From: Colwellia sp. 39_35_sub15_T18
GTDB lineage: Bacteria > Pseudomonadota > Gammaproteobacteria > Enterobacterales > Alteromonadaceae
Length of the DNA: 64,000 nucleotides
NCBI GenBank assembly: GCA_002162675.1
Contig: MAAE01000042.1
Location: 29,767-93,766 of the forward strand
Direction of reading: 5' to 3'
Shown: positions 38,174-48,399 of the stretch, piece by piece
Layout of the letters: every line of letters begins with the position of its first letter
Position numbering within the stretch: the first letter of the stretch is position 1
Position numbers and translations under genes: made by a program
Notes under the pieces: model-generated
The model's input: only the letters and a program-made list of their open reading frames with translations
What the model was told of the DNA's origin: nothing
Database searches by the model: none

Positions 38174-38719
38174 ATGACGTGTAGCGACACAAATTTAATT
38201 TGGCTTGATTTAGAGATGACGGGGCTAGAGCCTGAGATAGATGTAATTTTAGAAATTGCCACTATAGTCACCGATAGTCAATTAAATATTTTGGCAGAAG
38301 GGCCTGTGTTTGCCATCCATCAAAGTAATAAAGTTTTAGACAATATGAGCGAATGGTGTATTGAGCACCACGGCAAATCTGGCTTAACTCAACGTTGTCG
38401 AGACAGCAAAGTGAGCTTAGCAGACGCGACGGCAGAAACAATTAAATTTGTTGAGCAGTACGCGCCAAAAGGCAATTCACCCATGTGTGGTAATAGCATT
38501 GGTCAAGATAGACGCTTTATTAATAAGTATATGCCTGAGTTTGAAGATTATTTTCACTATCGCAACTTAGATGTCAGTACCGTTAAGGAATTAGCGCGCA
38601 GATGGAAACCCGAAGTATTAGATAAAGTGGTTAAAACGGGGGCACATTTAGCCCTAGATGATATTCGAGAATCTATCGCTGAATTAAAAATCTACCAAGA
38701 GCACTTCTTTAAGGTATAA
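38174..38719 (+). CDS. orn: Oligoribonuclease
   Basis: 3'-5' exoribonuclease that degrades di- to pentaribonucleotides; a DEDDh exonuclease of 181 residues. Visible motifs are [11 protein letters not shown] (catalytic Asp/Glu), [11 protein letters not shown], and the terminal [15 protein letters not shown] chose ATG 38174 because AAGGG (38163-38167) is too near the in-frame ATG at 38168 and well spaced from the second; the length then equals E. coli Orn. It is divergent from rsgA. Confidence 0.95.
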   Translation: MTCSDTNLIWLDLEMTGLEPEIDVILEIATIVTDSQLNILAEGPVFAIHQSNKVLDNMSEWCIEHHGKSGLTQRCRDSKVSLADATAETIKFVEQYAPKGNSPMCGNSIGQDRRFINKYMPEFEDYFHYRNLDVSTVKELARRWKPEVLDKVVKTGAHLALDDIRESIAELKIYQEHFFKV

Positions 38720-38858
38720 GCTTAAGGTATAAATTTAAACGGAAATTTATTCAGCGCAAAGTTAGCCCGCCACACGCTGAATAAATAATCAAACAAACTT
38801 GCAGGTCTGACCAGTTTGATTCACAATGGCTCTTTCAACACAAAAAATAGAGAGCAAT

Positions 38859-39344
38859 ATGTCAAATAAACTTAGTAAAATGGTGAAAAAGATAAACCGC
38901 GCCCCAAAGAAGATGCGACCATGGTTATTAACTAAGTTATTCTGTTCACAAGTTAAGTATGCTAATACGACAGGTATTCGCATTTTGTCTATTGCGTCTA
39001 ACCGCGTTGAAATTGAATTAGCGAATAAGAAAAAAGTACAAAACCATATTGGTGGTGTTCACGCTGTCGCGGCAGCACTAATGGTTGAATCGGCCACGGG
39101 TATCGCCTTTGGTGTCAACCTTCAAGACAGTAAACTACCCTTGTTAAAATCAATGAAAATTGACTTTAATCGTCGTATGCAGGGAGCATTGACCGCGGTA
39201 GCAACGATTAGTGATGAACAAATTGAGCAATTACAACATAATGAAAAAGGCGATATGTTAATTAACGTTGTTGTCACTGATGAATCTAATGAAAACCCCA
39301 TCGAATGCTTTATGAACTGGGCTTGGATTAGTAAAAAGCGCTAG
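38859..39344 (+). CDS. DUF4442 (hotdog-fold, thioesterase-like) protein
   Basis: About 161 residues resembling DUF4442 proteins, a hotdog-fold family related to YiiD/PaaI thioesterases. The conserved region NHIGGVHAVAAALMVESATG contains the segment equivalent to the catalytic helix. A substrate is not inferable. I chose ATG 38859, preceded by GAGAG; in-frame ATG 38826 adds eleven residues without a ribosome-binding site. It follows orn on the same strand after 139 bases and is followed by an inverted repeat. Confidence 0.75.
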   Translation: MSNKLSKMVKKINRAPKKMRPWLLTKLFCSQVKYANTTGIRILSIASNRVEIELANKKKVQNHIGGVHAVAAALMVESATGIAFGVNLQDSKLPLLKSMKIDFNRRMQGALTAVATISDEQIEQLQHNEKGDMLINVVVTDESNENPIECFMNWAWISKKR

Positions 39345-39347
39345 CTG

Positions 39348-39374
39348 CATGCTTAGCTTGCCAAGCTAAGCATG
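39348..39374. repeat. Perfect inverted repeat after the DUF4442 gene
   Basis: 13-base arms CATGCTTAGCTTG and CAAGCTAAGCATG with a single C between. There is no T-run, so it is terminator-like but not a standard intrinsic terminator. Confidence 0.5.
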
Positions 39375-39435
39375 TTCATGCAAAAGAACTTGGTATAAAC
39401 TAGGGCAATAAAGGAACCATTTATACCAAAAAGCT

Positions 39436-42400
39436 ATGAGCATACCTACCAATACTTTGTCACCTTTCTCCCGTCAATTTACCTCAAAACTACTGGCCTC
39501 GGCAGTTAGTATTGCCATTGCTTTATTCTTCATTGTGGTGCTGTTTTGGCAACATAAACAACAAACACAGTCTATTATTCAAAACCAGTTATTGCCGCTG
39601 CAACAACAAGTTCAACAATTAGAGAGCTTACAACAAGCCAAGCTTATTGTTGACGAACTTTTACGTGGCGATAGTGAACAAAACTGGCTTAAGCTTCATA
39701 GTGATTTAATTGCCCTTAACCAACAACTATTAAGACGTAACTCTAACCATGTCAGTATTTATCAGCAGTGGCTTAATCAAAATAAAGTTGCCATTGATGT
39801 GGTTGAGCGGGCAGAAAAAAACAAATCTCGAAATCAGCAACTGAAGCAAAGTAGTGTTATTCAATTACAATTAATGCTTTTTTCTGTCACCAGTATTAGC
39901 GATATCAAAAGTAGCTATGAGCAAGTGCTTTATCAGCAATTACAATTAGATAAAAGTAATGACACGGTGACTTTAAATAGAGCCAATGCTTATGCAAAAG
40001 CAGTTAAGAGAGCACATAAGGTCAAGCAGCTAAAAAGTTTATTAGCTGAATTACTAACGAGTTTCGAACGTTTAACTATTATGACACCGCAAGCTGATTT
40101 TGATTTACTTCGGTTAGGAGTAGAGCAGTTATTTGCGCAAACAAAATTATTACAGGATGACAATACTAAAGCTATCAGTGAGTTTCTTCAGCAAACAAAC
40201 TCTTTTAGAGGCATAGTGCTCACTGAACAAATGGCGCTGGCAAAGTGGCAGGGCTACTTACGGCTTATGCAAAGTTATAATATTGACTTGTCGGCACAAA
40301 AATTGAAAATTGCCACGCTACTGTCAAAATCACATATCACTCCTTCAGTTAATAACAATGATCCTCTTGGCTTATTTTTGGCCAATAATAATATCCCGCT
40401 GACCAGTAATGAAATAACAGCAATACTAATGCTTGCTTTTGCTTTTGCTTTAGCCGTTTTGTGTGTTGTGTTGTGGAAAATTAAGCAACAGATAAATTTT
40501 TCCAGTCAGCAAAGTTTGGCATTAATTGAGCAGTCAATTCAGCAATCAGTACAGCAGTCAACACAGGGTAACGGCGCGGATGTTATTGAGGCTAATTGTT
40601 TTGAAACAGCAGAAGTCATTCGACAAATTCAATTGCTTGCGACGCCAGAGCATAATGAGCAAGACTATCAAGTATTACAAAACCAAGTTAAGGCTAATGA
40701 ACTCTTTATTGAAGAGCAAAAACAAGCATTTGAACTACTAGCTGAAAGCTCTGATGTGCAGCAACTGGAAAAATTTGAGCAGGTAGCTGAACAATTTAAC
40801 CATGAGTTACAGCGCTATGATTATCTAAAGAGCAAGGTTTTATCGCAACTTGTACAGCAACAAATAAGCTTTTTTAGCCATAACTATAACCATAGCCATA
40901 ATAAGGACACAGTTATTGCAAATGATGCCAAGGATACAGAGAGTGCAGAGGATGATATCGCCATCACAACATCAGCCCTTAATCGTTTCTATGACAAGCT
41001 TGAACTATTCGAACTAGCAAGTTACCTACAATCAAATAACGCGCTATTAACACTTAGTGATGTCCATTTACTGGAAGAGTTACATGGCATATTACTCAAT
41101 AAAAAAGTAGAGCAGTCTACGGATAATAATCAATTATTTATCAGCTATGATGAACAAATCATGGTGCAATATAACGTTGATATTCAATTGTTTCAGCACT
41201 TGTTTAACTTACTGGTCGATATAAGCTTGCAACAATGTCATGGGGCATTATTTCACTTACACTTACAGGTGCAGGATAAAAATGCCGGTCAACAAGTTAT
41301 TCGTTTTGTAGCGAAAGTATGCGGTGAAGGTCTCATCAATTTGCCAGCGACTATTAAACAGCTTGCTCAAGCAAGTGAAAAAAAGGCGACCAGCTCATCA
41401 CTGGCTGAGGCATTTAAAATACTCTTAGTGCAATTGCACGGCAAAGATTTTGTCGCTCAACTGATTGATGGCGGTTATCAATTAAGTTTTGATATGCCAT
41501 TAGCTATTGCTAATACGGCTAAAAATAAGCAACTAGAGAAAACGAAAGAGGCTGATAATGTTGCTTTAGCAGAAGTTAAGGTTATGTTACTCACGACCAA
41601 TAACGTCATAGCGTCAATAATAGCAAAACGGGTGGTAACTTGTGCGGGAAAATTTGAAGTCATCGCTCGCATAGACAGTTTTTCACAGCTTATCAGTGTT
41701 AAAAATCTACGTCGTTGTAAACTCGATTTATTGATGGTGACTAGTGATATTGCCGTGACAGAGTTAAGCCTTATAGAGCAACAAATTGCTAGCTTACCAG
41801 AGACCTTGCAACCTAAATTGATGGTTTTACAATCATCTAAATTAAGCGTGCAAAAATTTGGCTTTTATTCACAAGCTGAGCAGCCATTATGTAAAACTGA
41901 ACTTTTAGATAATATTAAGCATATATTAGCCGCAGATGAAAAAAATAATCAGTTATTAAGCGCCGATGCATTTCAGCACAAATCTTATATGAATAGTGAA
42001 TTACAGGTCTTACTGGCCGTACGTTCTCCACAGCAATATCAAGTATTGCAAAGGTTGTTGCAATGGTTAGGCTTACGAGTGCAGTTTGTGTGTAATGAAA
42101 CCAGCCAAGCAAAACATTGGCAAACAGGACGTTATTGTTTACTTATTACCGAATTCACTGCAACGGTTTGGCTTAATATGACGGTGCAACCTTTAACGCC
42201 TATTGGTGTTTTTAGTTTATCTGAGCTGATAGCGCCGCCTGAATCGACAGACGCAGAGACAAGTGACTACTTTGCTGCTTGGCATTATGGTCAACTAACC
42301 TCAGCAAGTTCATTAGCTGAGCTTGAACATAACCTTTTACCGTGGTTGAAAAAGCCAGCCAATAATAATGAAACAATCGCTTCGTTTAATAAATATGCTG

Positions 42401-42840
42401 GCGAAAACCGGGTTCAAAACATATTTGTTAACCCTGATATCAATGAAGATGAACTTATCATTAACGAAGTTGCTGCTTGTTTAACCGCAGACGCCAACAG
42501 TGAAGCGGCTTTTGATTTTAGCCGTTATTTACAACACCAAGGCTCAGTAGAGTTAGCCTTGTTTATGCTTGATGACTATAGTCAGGATAATCACCAGCAA
42601 CTCGCCTGTTTAGCGACAGCGATTAAAGATAAAGACCTTGATAAAGCCATTATGGTGGTAAATAACTTACAGCTCAACGGCAAAATACTGGCCGCAGATG
42701 ACTTACAACAGTTATGTAGACAGTGGTTAGATTTACTCAGTAAAGGCAACGCATTGACTCAATTAAAGCAAGTGAATGCTTTGTTAAAAGATACGCAACA
42801 AGTATTACACGCTGTTGATAGTTATGCGCAAACAATTTAG
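39436..42840 (+). CDS. Large degenerate hybrid sensor-kinase-like membrane protein
   Basis: 1134 residues. Membrane helix 1 at about 19-38, a helical coiled-coil periplasmic region (39-327) and helix 2 at about 328-347 give a TorS-like sensor layout. The cytoplasmic half has a Gln-rich coiled coil (about 350-490), a weak HATPase-like region (about 570-690) without recognisable N, G1 or G2 boxes, two weak receiver-like regions (about 713-775 and 854-906) with no clear phospho-Asp, and an Hpt-like C-terminus (about 1026-1100), where the His-x-Leu-Lys-Gly motif reads LQLNG (residues 1078-1082). The frame is intact, so it is likely a non-catalytic scaffold. Domain calls are by eye and uncertain. 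Confidence 0.6.
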   Translation: MSIPTNTLSPFSRQFTSKLLASAVSIAIALFFIVVLFWQHKQQTQSIIQNQLLPLQQQVQQLESLQQAKLIVDELLRGDSEQNWLKLHSDLIALNQQLLRRNSNHVSIYQQWLNQNKVAIDVVERAEKNKSRNQQLKQSSVIQLQLMLFSVTSISDIKSSYEQVLYQQLQLDKSNDTVTLNRANAYAKAVKRAHKVKQLKSLLAELLTSFERLTIMTPQADFDLLRLGVEQLFAQTKLLQDDNTKAISEFLQQTNSFRGIVLTEQMALAKWQGYLRLMQSYNIDLSAQKLKIATLLSKSHITPSVNNNDPLGLFLANNNIPLTSNEITAILMLAFAFALAVLCVVLWKIKQQINFSSQQSLALIEQSIQQSVQQSTQGNGADVIEANCFETAEVIRQIQLLATPEHNEQDYQVLQNQVKANELFIEEQKQAFELLAESSDVQQLEKFEQVAEQFNHELQRYDYLKSKVLSQLVQQQISFFSHNYNHSHNKDTVIANDAKDTESAEDDIAITTSALNRFYDKLELFELASYLQSNNALLTLSDVHLLEELHGILLNKKVEQSTDNNQLFISYDEQIMVQYNVDIQLFQHLFNLLVDISLQQCHGALFHLHLQVQDKNAGQQVIRFVAKVCGEGLINLPATIKQLAQASEKKATSSSLAEAFKILLVQLHGKDFVAQLIDGGYQLSFDMPLAIANTAKNKQLEKTKEADNVALAEVKVMLLTTNNVIASIIAKRVVTCAGKFEVIARIDSFSQLISVKNLRRCKLDLLMVTSDIAVTELSLIEQQIASLPETLQPKLMVLQSSKLSVQKFGFYSQAEQPLCKTELLDNIKHILAADEKNNQLLSADAFQHKSYMNSELQVLLAVRSPQQYQVLQRLLQWLGLRVQFVCNETSQAKHWQTGRYCLLITEFTATVWLNMTVQPLTPIGVFSLSELIAPPESTDAETSDYFAAWHYGQLTSASSLAELEHNLLPWLKKPANNNETIASFNKYAGENRVQNIFVNPDINEDELIINEVAACLTADANSEAAFDFSRYLQHQGSVELALFMLDDYSQDNHQQLACLATAIKDKDLDKAIMVVNNLQLNGKILAADDLQQLCRQWLDLLSKGNALTQLKQVNALLKDTQQVLHAVDSYAQTI

Positions 42841-42843
42841 CTC

Positions 42844-42986
42844 ATTGATTGGTAATTATTGTGCTTAAAAGCCATTACTACAGAGGGAGTTGAGATCACC
42901 GCACTACAGCGAGAATAATAAATTCTCTGTGTAGGCGCGAAGAGCCCTCGGTGAAGCATCGCTGCTCGGTGGTGAACAGTTACGTT
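42844..42986 (-). repeat. Dispersed intergenic repeat, copy B
   Basis: Read on the minus strand it starts TAACTGTTCACCACCGAGCA, then GCTTCACCGAGGGCTCTTCG, CCTACACAGAG, TTTATTATTCTCGCTGTAGT and CTCTGTAGTAATGGCTTTTA. These blocks occur in the same order in copy C at 44873-45056. It fills the gap between the kinase-like gene and queG. Confidence 0.7.
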
Positions 42987-42994
42987 AGTTTTAG

Positions 42995-44173
42995 CTAAGC
43001 ATCTCTCGGTAGGCCTTTTTCTATCGAGCGAATTAAGCGAGCGTTAAGTCGGCTGTTCGCACCATTTTTTACCGCGTTATCGGTTTCCCTGGCGGTTTGT
43101 TGAGCAAGCGCCCAATGAATGTGCTCAGCCACTAAGTCAGTGGTATCCTTTAGCTTTTCTTCAAGCGCCTGAATTATTGTTTCATCGTAGGGCGCATTGC
43201 CTAATGCCACAGCAATATTACGTTGCCAACTTTGAAAGCCTATTCTACGTATTGGCGAGCCTTGCAGCTTTTCGAGAAAGTCTTGTTCATGCCAAGAGAA
43301 CAGCGCTAACAGAGTGATTTGATCAAGTTTTAGACGTGGCTGAAAGTCTCTCTCTAAGCTCAATTTTGCATATTTATTCCACGGACAAATCAGTTGGCAG
43401 TCATCACAGCCATAAATTCTATTGCCCATTAATGGCCTTAGCTCTAATGGGATAGGATCTGGGGACTCAATAGTGAAATAAGAGATACAACGTCGAGCAT
43501 CTACCACATAAGGTTCAACAATGGCTTTGGTTGGACAAATTTTGATACAGGCAACACAGCTGCCGCAATGATTAATGGGTTTTTCATCTGCTTGGCTCGT
43601 TAATGGTAGGGGAATATCAATTAATAACTCCCCTAAAAAAAACCATGAACCTGCTTCTTTATTCAATAATAAACTATGTTTTCCTACCCAGCCTAAGCCT
43701 GCTTTTTCTGCTAAAGGCCGCTCTAAAATAGGGGCGGAGTCAACAAATGGGCGAAAGTTAACGTTTTCACAATAGGTAGTGATCTTTTTGCCCAGTTGCT
43801 GTAAGCGTTTACGCATCAATTTATGGTAGTCTCGCCCTAACGCATAACGACTAATGTAAGCGTGCTCTTTGGCAGTTAAAATTTGGGCAAACTTGGCATC
43901 GGTAGGTAAATAATCTAGCCTGACACTGATCACACGCACTGTGCCGGGCTCTAACTCAGCAGGTCTGGCACGCATTAAGCCATGGCGAGCCATGTAATCC
44001 ATATTGCCATGATAGCCTTTAGCCAGCCAATTTTCTAATGCCTGCTCATGGGCGGATAAATCAATATCGGTGATCCCTAGCTGAGAAAAACCTAATTCTT
44101 CCCCCCAACCCTTGATTTTTTCAACCAAGTCAGGATAGTTAATAGCAGATGTATTTATTACAGTGTTTGTCAT
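42995..44173 (-). CDS. queG: Epoxyqueuosine reductase
   Basis: Last step of queuosine synthesis in tRNA: reduces epoxyqueuosine to queuosine using cobalamin and two [4Fe-4S] clusters. 392 residues. The cluster motifs CGSCVACIKICP and CDDCQLICPWN are intact, and the N-terminal part holds the cobalamin-binding fold (GRDYHKLMRKRLQQ). The C-terminus ends in HEAT-like helices. It is divergent from tsaE. The nnr gene that often lies between queG and tsaE is not present. Confidence 0.96.
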   Translation of the reverse strand: MTNTVINTSAINYPDLVEKIKGWGEELGFSQLGITDIDLSAHEQALENWLAKGYHGNMDYMARHGLMRARPAELEPGTVRVISVRLDYLPTDAKFAQILTAKEHAYISRYALGRDYHKLMRKRLQQLGKKITTYCENVNFRPFVDSAPILERPLAEKAGLGWVGKHSLLLNKEAGSWFFLGELLIDIPLPLTSQADEKPINHCGSCVACIKICPTKAIVEPYVVDARRCISYFTIESPDPIPLELRPLMGNRIYGCDDCQLICPWNKYAKLSLERDFQPRLKLDQITLLALFSWHEQDFLEKLQGSPIRRIGFQSWQRNIAVALGNAPYDETIIQALEEKLKDTTDLVAEHIHWALAQQTARETDNAVKNGANSRLNARLIRSIEKGLPRDA

Positions 44174-44365
44174 TTTAGTGAGTAAATTTAACTAAAAAAT
44201 TGCGGGCGATAGCCGATGAGTTTATCACAAGTCGTATTGGCAAAACATAATTGCCATCAGGTCTTATCTCAGCCTTTATTTTGCCACTGTTTGTTTAGCT
44301 GTCTATATTCATGGCGCCGCGGGTGATATTATTGCCAAGCAAGCTTGATAAATTTTTGAGAAGAC

Positions 44366-44863
44366 ATGACACAGTTAGAATATTTTTTAGCCGATGAAGC
44401 TGCAACCGTGGCAGTAGGCGATTGTTTGGCTAAGGTTTTGCAATGGCAAGACCAGCAACAGCAGCCTAAGCAAGCTTTGGTGACTTATTTACATGGTGAT
44501 TTAGGGGCAGGGAAAACCACGCTAACTCGTGGTTTTGTGCGTGGTATGGGACATCAAGGTAATGTGAAAAGCCCAACCTATACCTTAGTTGAACCTTATG
44601 AGTTGCCGCCTTGGCAAGTCTATCATTTTGATTTGTACCGATTGGCGGATGCTGAAGAATTAGAGTACATGGGCATACGCGATTACTTTAGTGAAAATTG
44701 CTGTTGTTTTATTGAATGGCCAGAAAAAGGCGCTGGGCTCTTGGCTAATGCTGATTTAATCATTAATATAGTTTATCAAGAAGAGCAAAGAGTCATTAAT
44801 TTACGTGCCTGTTCACCACGTGGTGAAGCGGTTTTGCAGCAGTTTACTGTGATTTACTCTTAA
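44366..44863 (+). CDS. tsaE: tRNA threonylcarbamoyladenosine synthesis ATPase TsaE
   Basis: P-loop ATPase of the t6A37 tRNA modification complex (with TsaB and TsaD). 165 residues; Walker A is GDLGAGKTT (about residues 45-53), with SPTYTLVEPY and YHFDLYRL downstream, all family hallmarks. It is first in the tsaE-amiB-mutL-miaA-hfq run; a repeat element separates it from amiB. Confidence 0.95.
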   Translation: MTQLEYFLADEAATVAVGDCLAKVLQWQDQQQQPKQALVTYLHGDLGAGKTTLTRGFVRGMGHQGNVKSPTYTLVEPYELPPWQVYHFDLYRLADAEELEYMGIRDYFSENCCCFIEWPEKGAGLLANADLIINIVYQEEQRVINLRACSPRGEAVLQQFTVIYS

Positions 44864-44872
44864 ATTTTGTAT

Positions 44873-45056
44873 AATTTTCACCACCGAGCCAGAATACTTC
44901 ACAGAGGGCTCTTCGAGCCTACACAGAGGTTTTATTATTCTCGGTGTAGTGCGCAGCAAGGCTTACGTGGGTGTAGGTCACTTAGGTTATGCATGGAGCA
45001 TATAACCTGCCTCTGTGTTCTCTGTGGTAATACTTTTTAAGCTGAATAAATACAAA
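44873..45056 (+). repeat. Dispersed intergenic repeat, copy C (longest)
   Basis: It begins TTTTCACCACCGAGCC, then CTTCACAGAGGGCTCTTCGA, GCCTACACAGAGG, TTTATTATTCTCGGTGTAGT, an extra middle segment with an ATAACCTG/CAGGTTAT-type inverted region, then CTCTGTGTTCTCTGTGGTAA and AAGCTGAATAAATACAAA, which matches the end of copy A. The ends TTCACCACCGAG and CTCTGTGGTAA form imperfect inverted termini, MITE-like. It lies between tsaE and amiB. Confidence 0.7.
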
Positions 45057-45106
45057 TTTATAGATATTAATTCACTTGGCATTACACTGAAATAATAAGG
45101 TTTGTT

Positions 45107-46441
45107 ATGCGGTTGTTATCATTATTTTTTACCCGTTTGTTGTGGCTACTAATAGTTATAGCGTCAGTGACGGTGAAAAGTAGCCTAGCAGCTAAGTCAA
45201 TAAACAGTATTGAAGGTATTCGGGTATGGCCCGCGCCAGAGAACACTCGTATTGTTTTCGATCTTAAAAGCAAACCTGACTTTAAATATTTTAGTTTAGC
45301 TAAACCTAATCGTTTGGTGATTGATTTTAAAAACACCAAAAATAATACCGTGCTTAAAACATTAGCGAGCAATGATCCTCGTATTAAACTCTTTCGTACC
45401 AGTACGGCTAAATCAAAATCTAGCACGCGCTTAGTGTTAGAGTTAGCGCAATCTTATCAACTGAGCGTTTTTCCGCTGGCACCAGCAGGACAATATGGAA
45501 ATCGCTTGGTGGTTGATCTCTATGACAAATCACGTACCACAAAAGTTACCTCGAAACCTAAAGTTAGGTTAGGGGATATTATTATTGGTATTGACGCTGG
45601 GCACGGCGGTGAAGATCCAGGCTCTATCGGCGCCAAAGGTACTTATGAAAAACGAGTCACCTTAGCGATAGCGAAAAAATTACAAATCTTGATAAACAAA
45701 GAAAAAGGCATGAAAGCGGTGTTGATCCGCTCTGGCGATTATTATGTTGATTTAAATCGTCGAACTAGTATAGCAAGGAAAAAGCATGTTGATTTTCTTG
45801 TCTCAATTCATGCTGATGCATTTCGTACCCCAGGACCTCATGGCGCTTCGGTATGGGTGGTCACACAAAAACGAGCTGAGTCAGAACTTGCCCGCTGGCT
45901 TCATAATCGAGAACAAAAATCTGAATTACTTGGTGGCGGCGGCGGTGTCATTAAAAATACCGCTGATAGCCACTTGGCATTGGCTTTGGCTGATATGAGT
46001 AAAGAGCATTCGTTAGGGGTTAGTTTTGGTGTCGCTAACAATGTTATCTCGCAGTTAAAAAAAATCACTAAATTACATAAAAAAACGCCTCAAAATGGTA
46101 ATTTTGCTGTCTTGAAGTCTTCTGATATCCCATCAATATTAGTAGAAACTGGTTTTATTTCTAATCACAAAGAAGAGAAAAACTTAACTTGGTCTAAACA
46201 CCAACAAGCTCTTGCTGGCGCTATTCACAGCGGTATTCGTAACTACTTTATGGCTCATCCGTTAACAGGTAGCTACTTTGCTGCTGTGGGTTATAAAAAG
46301 CATAAAGTGCGCAGTGGCGAGTCATTATCTGTGCTTGCTCAGCGTTATAAAATTTCAGTAACAAAAATAAAATCAGCAAACAATTTAAAATCTAATCAAC
46401 TACGTATTGGTCAAACCTTAAAAATTCCTCGCGCAGGCTAA
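45107..46441 (+). CDS. amiB: N-acetylmuramoyl-L-alanine amidase AmiB-type
   Basis: Periplasmic cell-wall amidase for septum splitting. 444 residues: signal peptide (about 1-28), AMIN domain (about 35-130), amidase_3 catalytic domain (about 160-385) with zinc ligands in IDAGHGGEDPG, the Glu after it, and SIHAD, and one C-terminal LysM repeat (about 400-442; KVRSGESLSVLAQRYKIS). Domain order matches AmiB. It is upstream of mutL with a 56-base gap, as in E. coli. Confidence 0.95.
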   Translation: MRLLSLFFTRLLWLLIVIASVTVKSSLAAKSINSIEGIRVWPAPENTRIVFDLKSKPDFKYFSLAKPNRLVIDFKNTKNNTVLKTLASNDPRIKLFRTSTAKSKSSTRLVLELAQSYQLSVFPLAPAGQYGNRLVVDLYDKSRTTKVTSKPKVRLGDIIIGIDAGHGGEDPGSIGAKGTYEKRVTLAIAKKLQILINKEKGMKAVLIRSGDYYVDLNRRTSIARKKHVDFLVSIHADAFRTPGPHGASVWVVTQKRAESELARWLHNREQKSELLGGGGGVIKNTADSHLALALADMSKEHSLGVSFGVANNVISQLKKITKLHKKTPQNGNFAVLKSSDIPSILVETGFISNHKEEKNLTWSKHQQALAGAIHSGIRNYFMAHPLTGSYFAAVGYKKHKVRSGESLSVLAQRYKISVTKIKSANNLKSNQLRIGQTLKIPRAG

Positions 46442-46497
46442 CTCCTTTGTAGGCTAATTTATACACAGCTATGAACTTTGTTAAAATAAGAGAAACT

Positions 46498-48375
46498 ATG
46501 ACAATTGCAATACTTCCAGCTCGTTTAGCTAACCAAATTGCAGCTGGCGAAGTGGTAGAAAGACCTGCCTCGGTGATCAAAGAACTCGTTGAAAATGCTT
46601 TAGATGCTGGCGCAACCACCATTCATATTGATGTTGATAAAGGTGGCGTGAAAAAAATTCGCATCAGTGATAACGGCTGTGGCATTGCCAAAGATGAATT
46701 AACCCTTGCCCTCAGTCGTCACGCTACCAGCAAAATTAAAGACTTAAGTGATTTAGAAGCCATTAACAGTTTGGGCTTTCGTGGTGAAGCGTTAGCCAGT
46801 ATTAGCTCGGTGGCGCGCTTAACCTTAACGTCAAAACCTCAAGAGCAAAGCACGGCATGGCAAGCTAATGCACAAGGGCGAGATATGGTGGTAAGCATAA
46901 AGCCCGCTGCCCATCCTGATGGTACTAGCATTGAAGTATTAGATTTATTTTTTAATACGCCAGCAAGACGTAAATTTTTACGCACCGAAAAAACCGAATT
47001 TAACCATATTGATGAAGTGGTGCGTCGCATAGCTTTAGCGTCTTTTGATGTCACTTTTACTTTAACTCACAACGGTAAAATCATACGCCAATATCGTGCG
47101 GCTAACACACAGGCACAAAAAGCCAAACGTATCGCTAAGGTGTGTGGGCAAAAGTTTGTTGATAACGCCATTGAAGTGGATTGTCAGCACGATGATATGC
47201 ACTTTTCAGGTTGGTTGGCTAAGCCCAGTTTTGCCCGTAATCAAAATGACCTTTGCTATAGCTATGTTAATGGTCGAATGATGCGTGATAAGTTAATTAA
47301 TCATGCTATTCGCCAAGCCTATGCTGATTTGCTGCCGCCAGATACTTACCCAGCTTTTGTATTATTTTTAACGCTTGATCATCGTGAAGTGGATGTTAAT
47401 GTTCATCCCGCAAAACATGAAGTGCGTTTTCATCAAAGCCGTTACGTACATGACTTTATTCATTCGGTTTGCCATCAGGCATTGATAGACAACACTCTCC
47501 CTCTCGAGCAAGGGGGTCATCAGTCTAATTTAACTACCGAGGTAATGGCTGAAAACGAAGCCTCTGTTACTTATCAACGGCCTGATTACATTCAACCATT
47601 ACAACAAGTCACAGAAACTAGTTACACACCAAAACAAAGCCATGCTGGTTATGGTGAAGCAAGTCGTGCCAGTGGGCAATACGCTAATGCAGTAGCGGCA
47701 AGTAATTATCAACAACTCATGACCGCCGCTGCTTCTAGCGATGTCCAGTTAGAGCAAGAAACATATATAAACGATCAGCATACAGCGGTAAACACCACTA
47801 GTTTTTTTCTTGCTATTGAGCAGGACAAATACGGTATTGTTAAGCGACAAGATGGCTTGTGTTTAATGTCTCTTTTTAATCTAGCTTACGAAGTTCATAA
47901 AGAAGCAATTAACCGCAATTGGCAGCAAGGAGAGTTGGGTTTGATCAGCCAACCTTTATTGCTGCCTTTACTGATCACGCTTACAGAGCAACAAATGCAG
48001 GTTGTCACGGCTCAGCAAGCGCTATTACAACGAGCAGGCATTGTGATTGAAGTTAAAGATAAGCAGCGCTTGCAAATAAGGCAATATCCAGCTCTGCTTC
48101 GAGAAAATGACGTGCACAGTAGTTTTGTGATGATTGTTAATGATATAGCTCAACACGCCAATACAGCACAGTTAACCAGTGCTGATGGCTGTCTTATTGT
48201 TGCGATTGCCCGAGTGATGGCGACAAAAAATTATAATGAAGAGCAAGCTCAAGCCTTATGGTCAAAGGCAAAAAACAGCTTGACGGAAGAATTAATTCAG
48301 TCATTACTCTTGAAATGTGTCCCTATAGACCTCACATCACAAATTAAGCAGTTAGAGTCTCTTGCCTCAGTATAA
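46498..48375 (+). CDS. mutL: DNA mismatch repair protein MutL
   Basis: Couples MutS mismatch recognition to downstream excision. 625 residues; the N-terminal GHKL ATPase has the motifs [17 protein letters not shown] and RHATSKI with [10 protein letters not shown]. The C-terminal dimer domain (about residues 440-625) lacks the endonuclease motif DQHAxxE, as expected for a MutH-type gammaproteobacterium. I chose ATG 46498, preceded by AGAGA, since it gives the family N-terminus; ATG 46471 lies upstream in frame. Confidence 0.95.
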   Translation: MTIAILPARLANQIAAGEVVERPASVIKELVENALDAGATTIHIDVDKGGVKKIRISDNGCGIAKDELTLALSRHATSKIKDLSDLEAINSLGFRGEALASISSVARLTLTSKPQEQSTAWQANAQGRDMVVSIKPAAHPDGTSIEVLDLFFNTPARRKFLRTEKTEFNHIDEVVRRIALASFDVTFTLTHNGKIIRQYRAANTQAQKAKRIAKVCGQKFVDNAIEVDCQHDDMHFSGWLAKPSFARNQNDLCYSYVNGRMMRDKLINHAIRQAYADLLPPDTYPAFVLFLTLDHREVDVNVHPAKHEVRFHQSRYVHDFIHSVCHQALIDNTLPLEQGGHQSNLTTEVMAENEASVTYQRPDYIQPLQQVTETSYTPKQSHAGYGEASRASGQYANAVAASNYQQLMTAAASSDVQLEQETYINDQHTAVNTTSFFLAIEQDKYGIVKRQDGLCLMSLFNLAYEVHKEAINRNWQQGELGLISQPLLLPLLITLTEQQMQVVTAQQALLQRAGIVIEVKDKQRLQIRQYPALLRENDVHSSFVMIVNDIAQHANTAQLTSADGCLIVAIARVMATKNYNEEQAQALWSKAKNSLTEELIQSLLLKCVPIDLTSQIKQLESLASV

Positions 48376-48399
48376 GAGTTAATAAAATCGAGTAATTCA

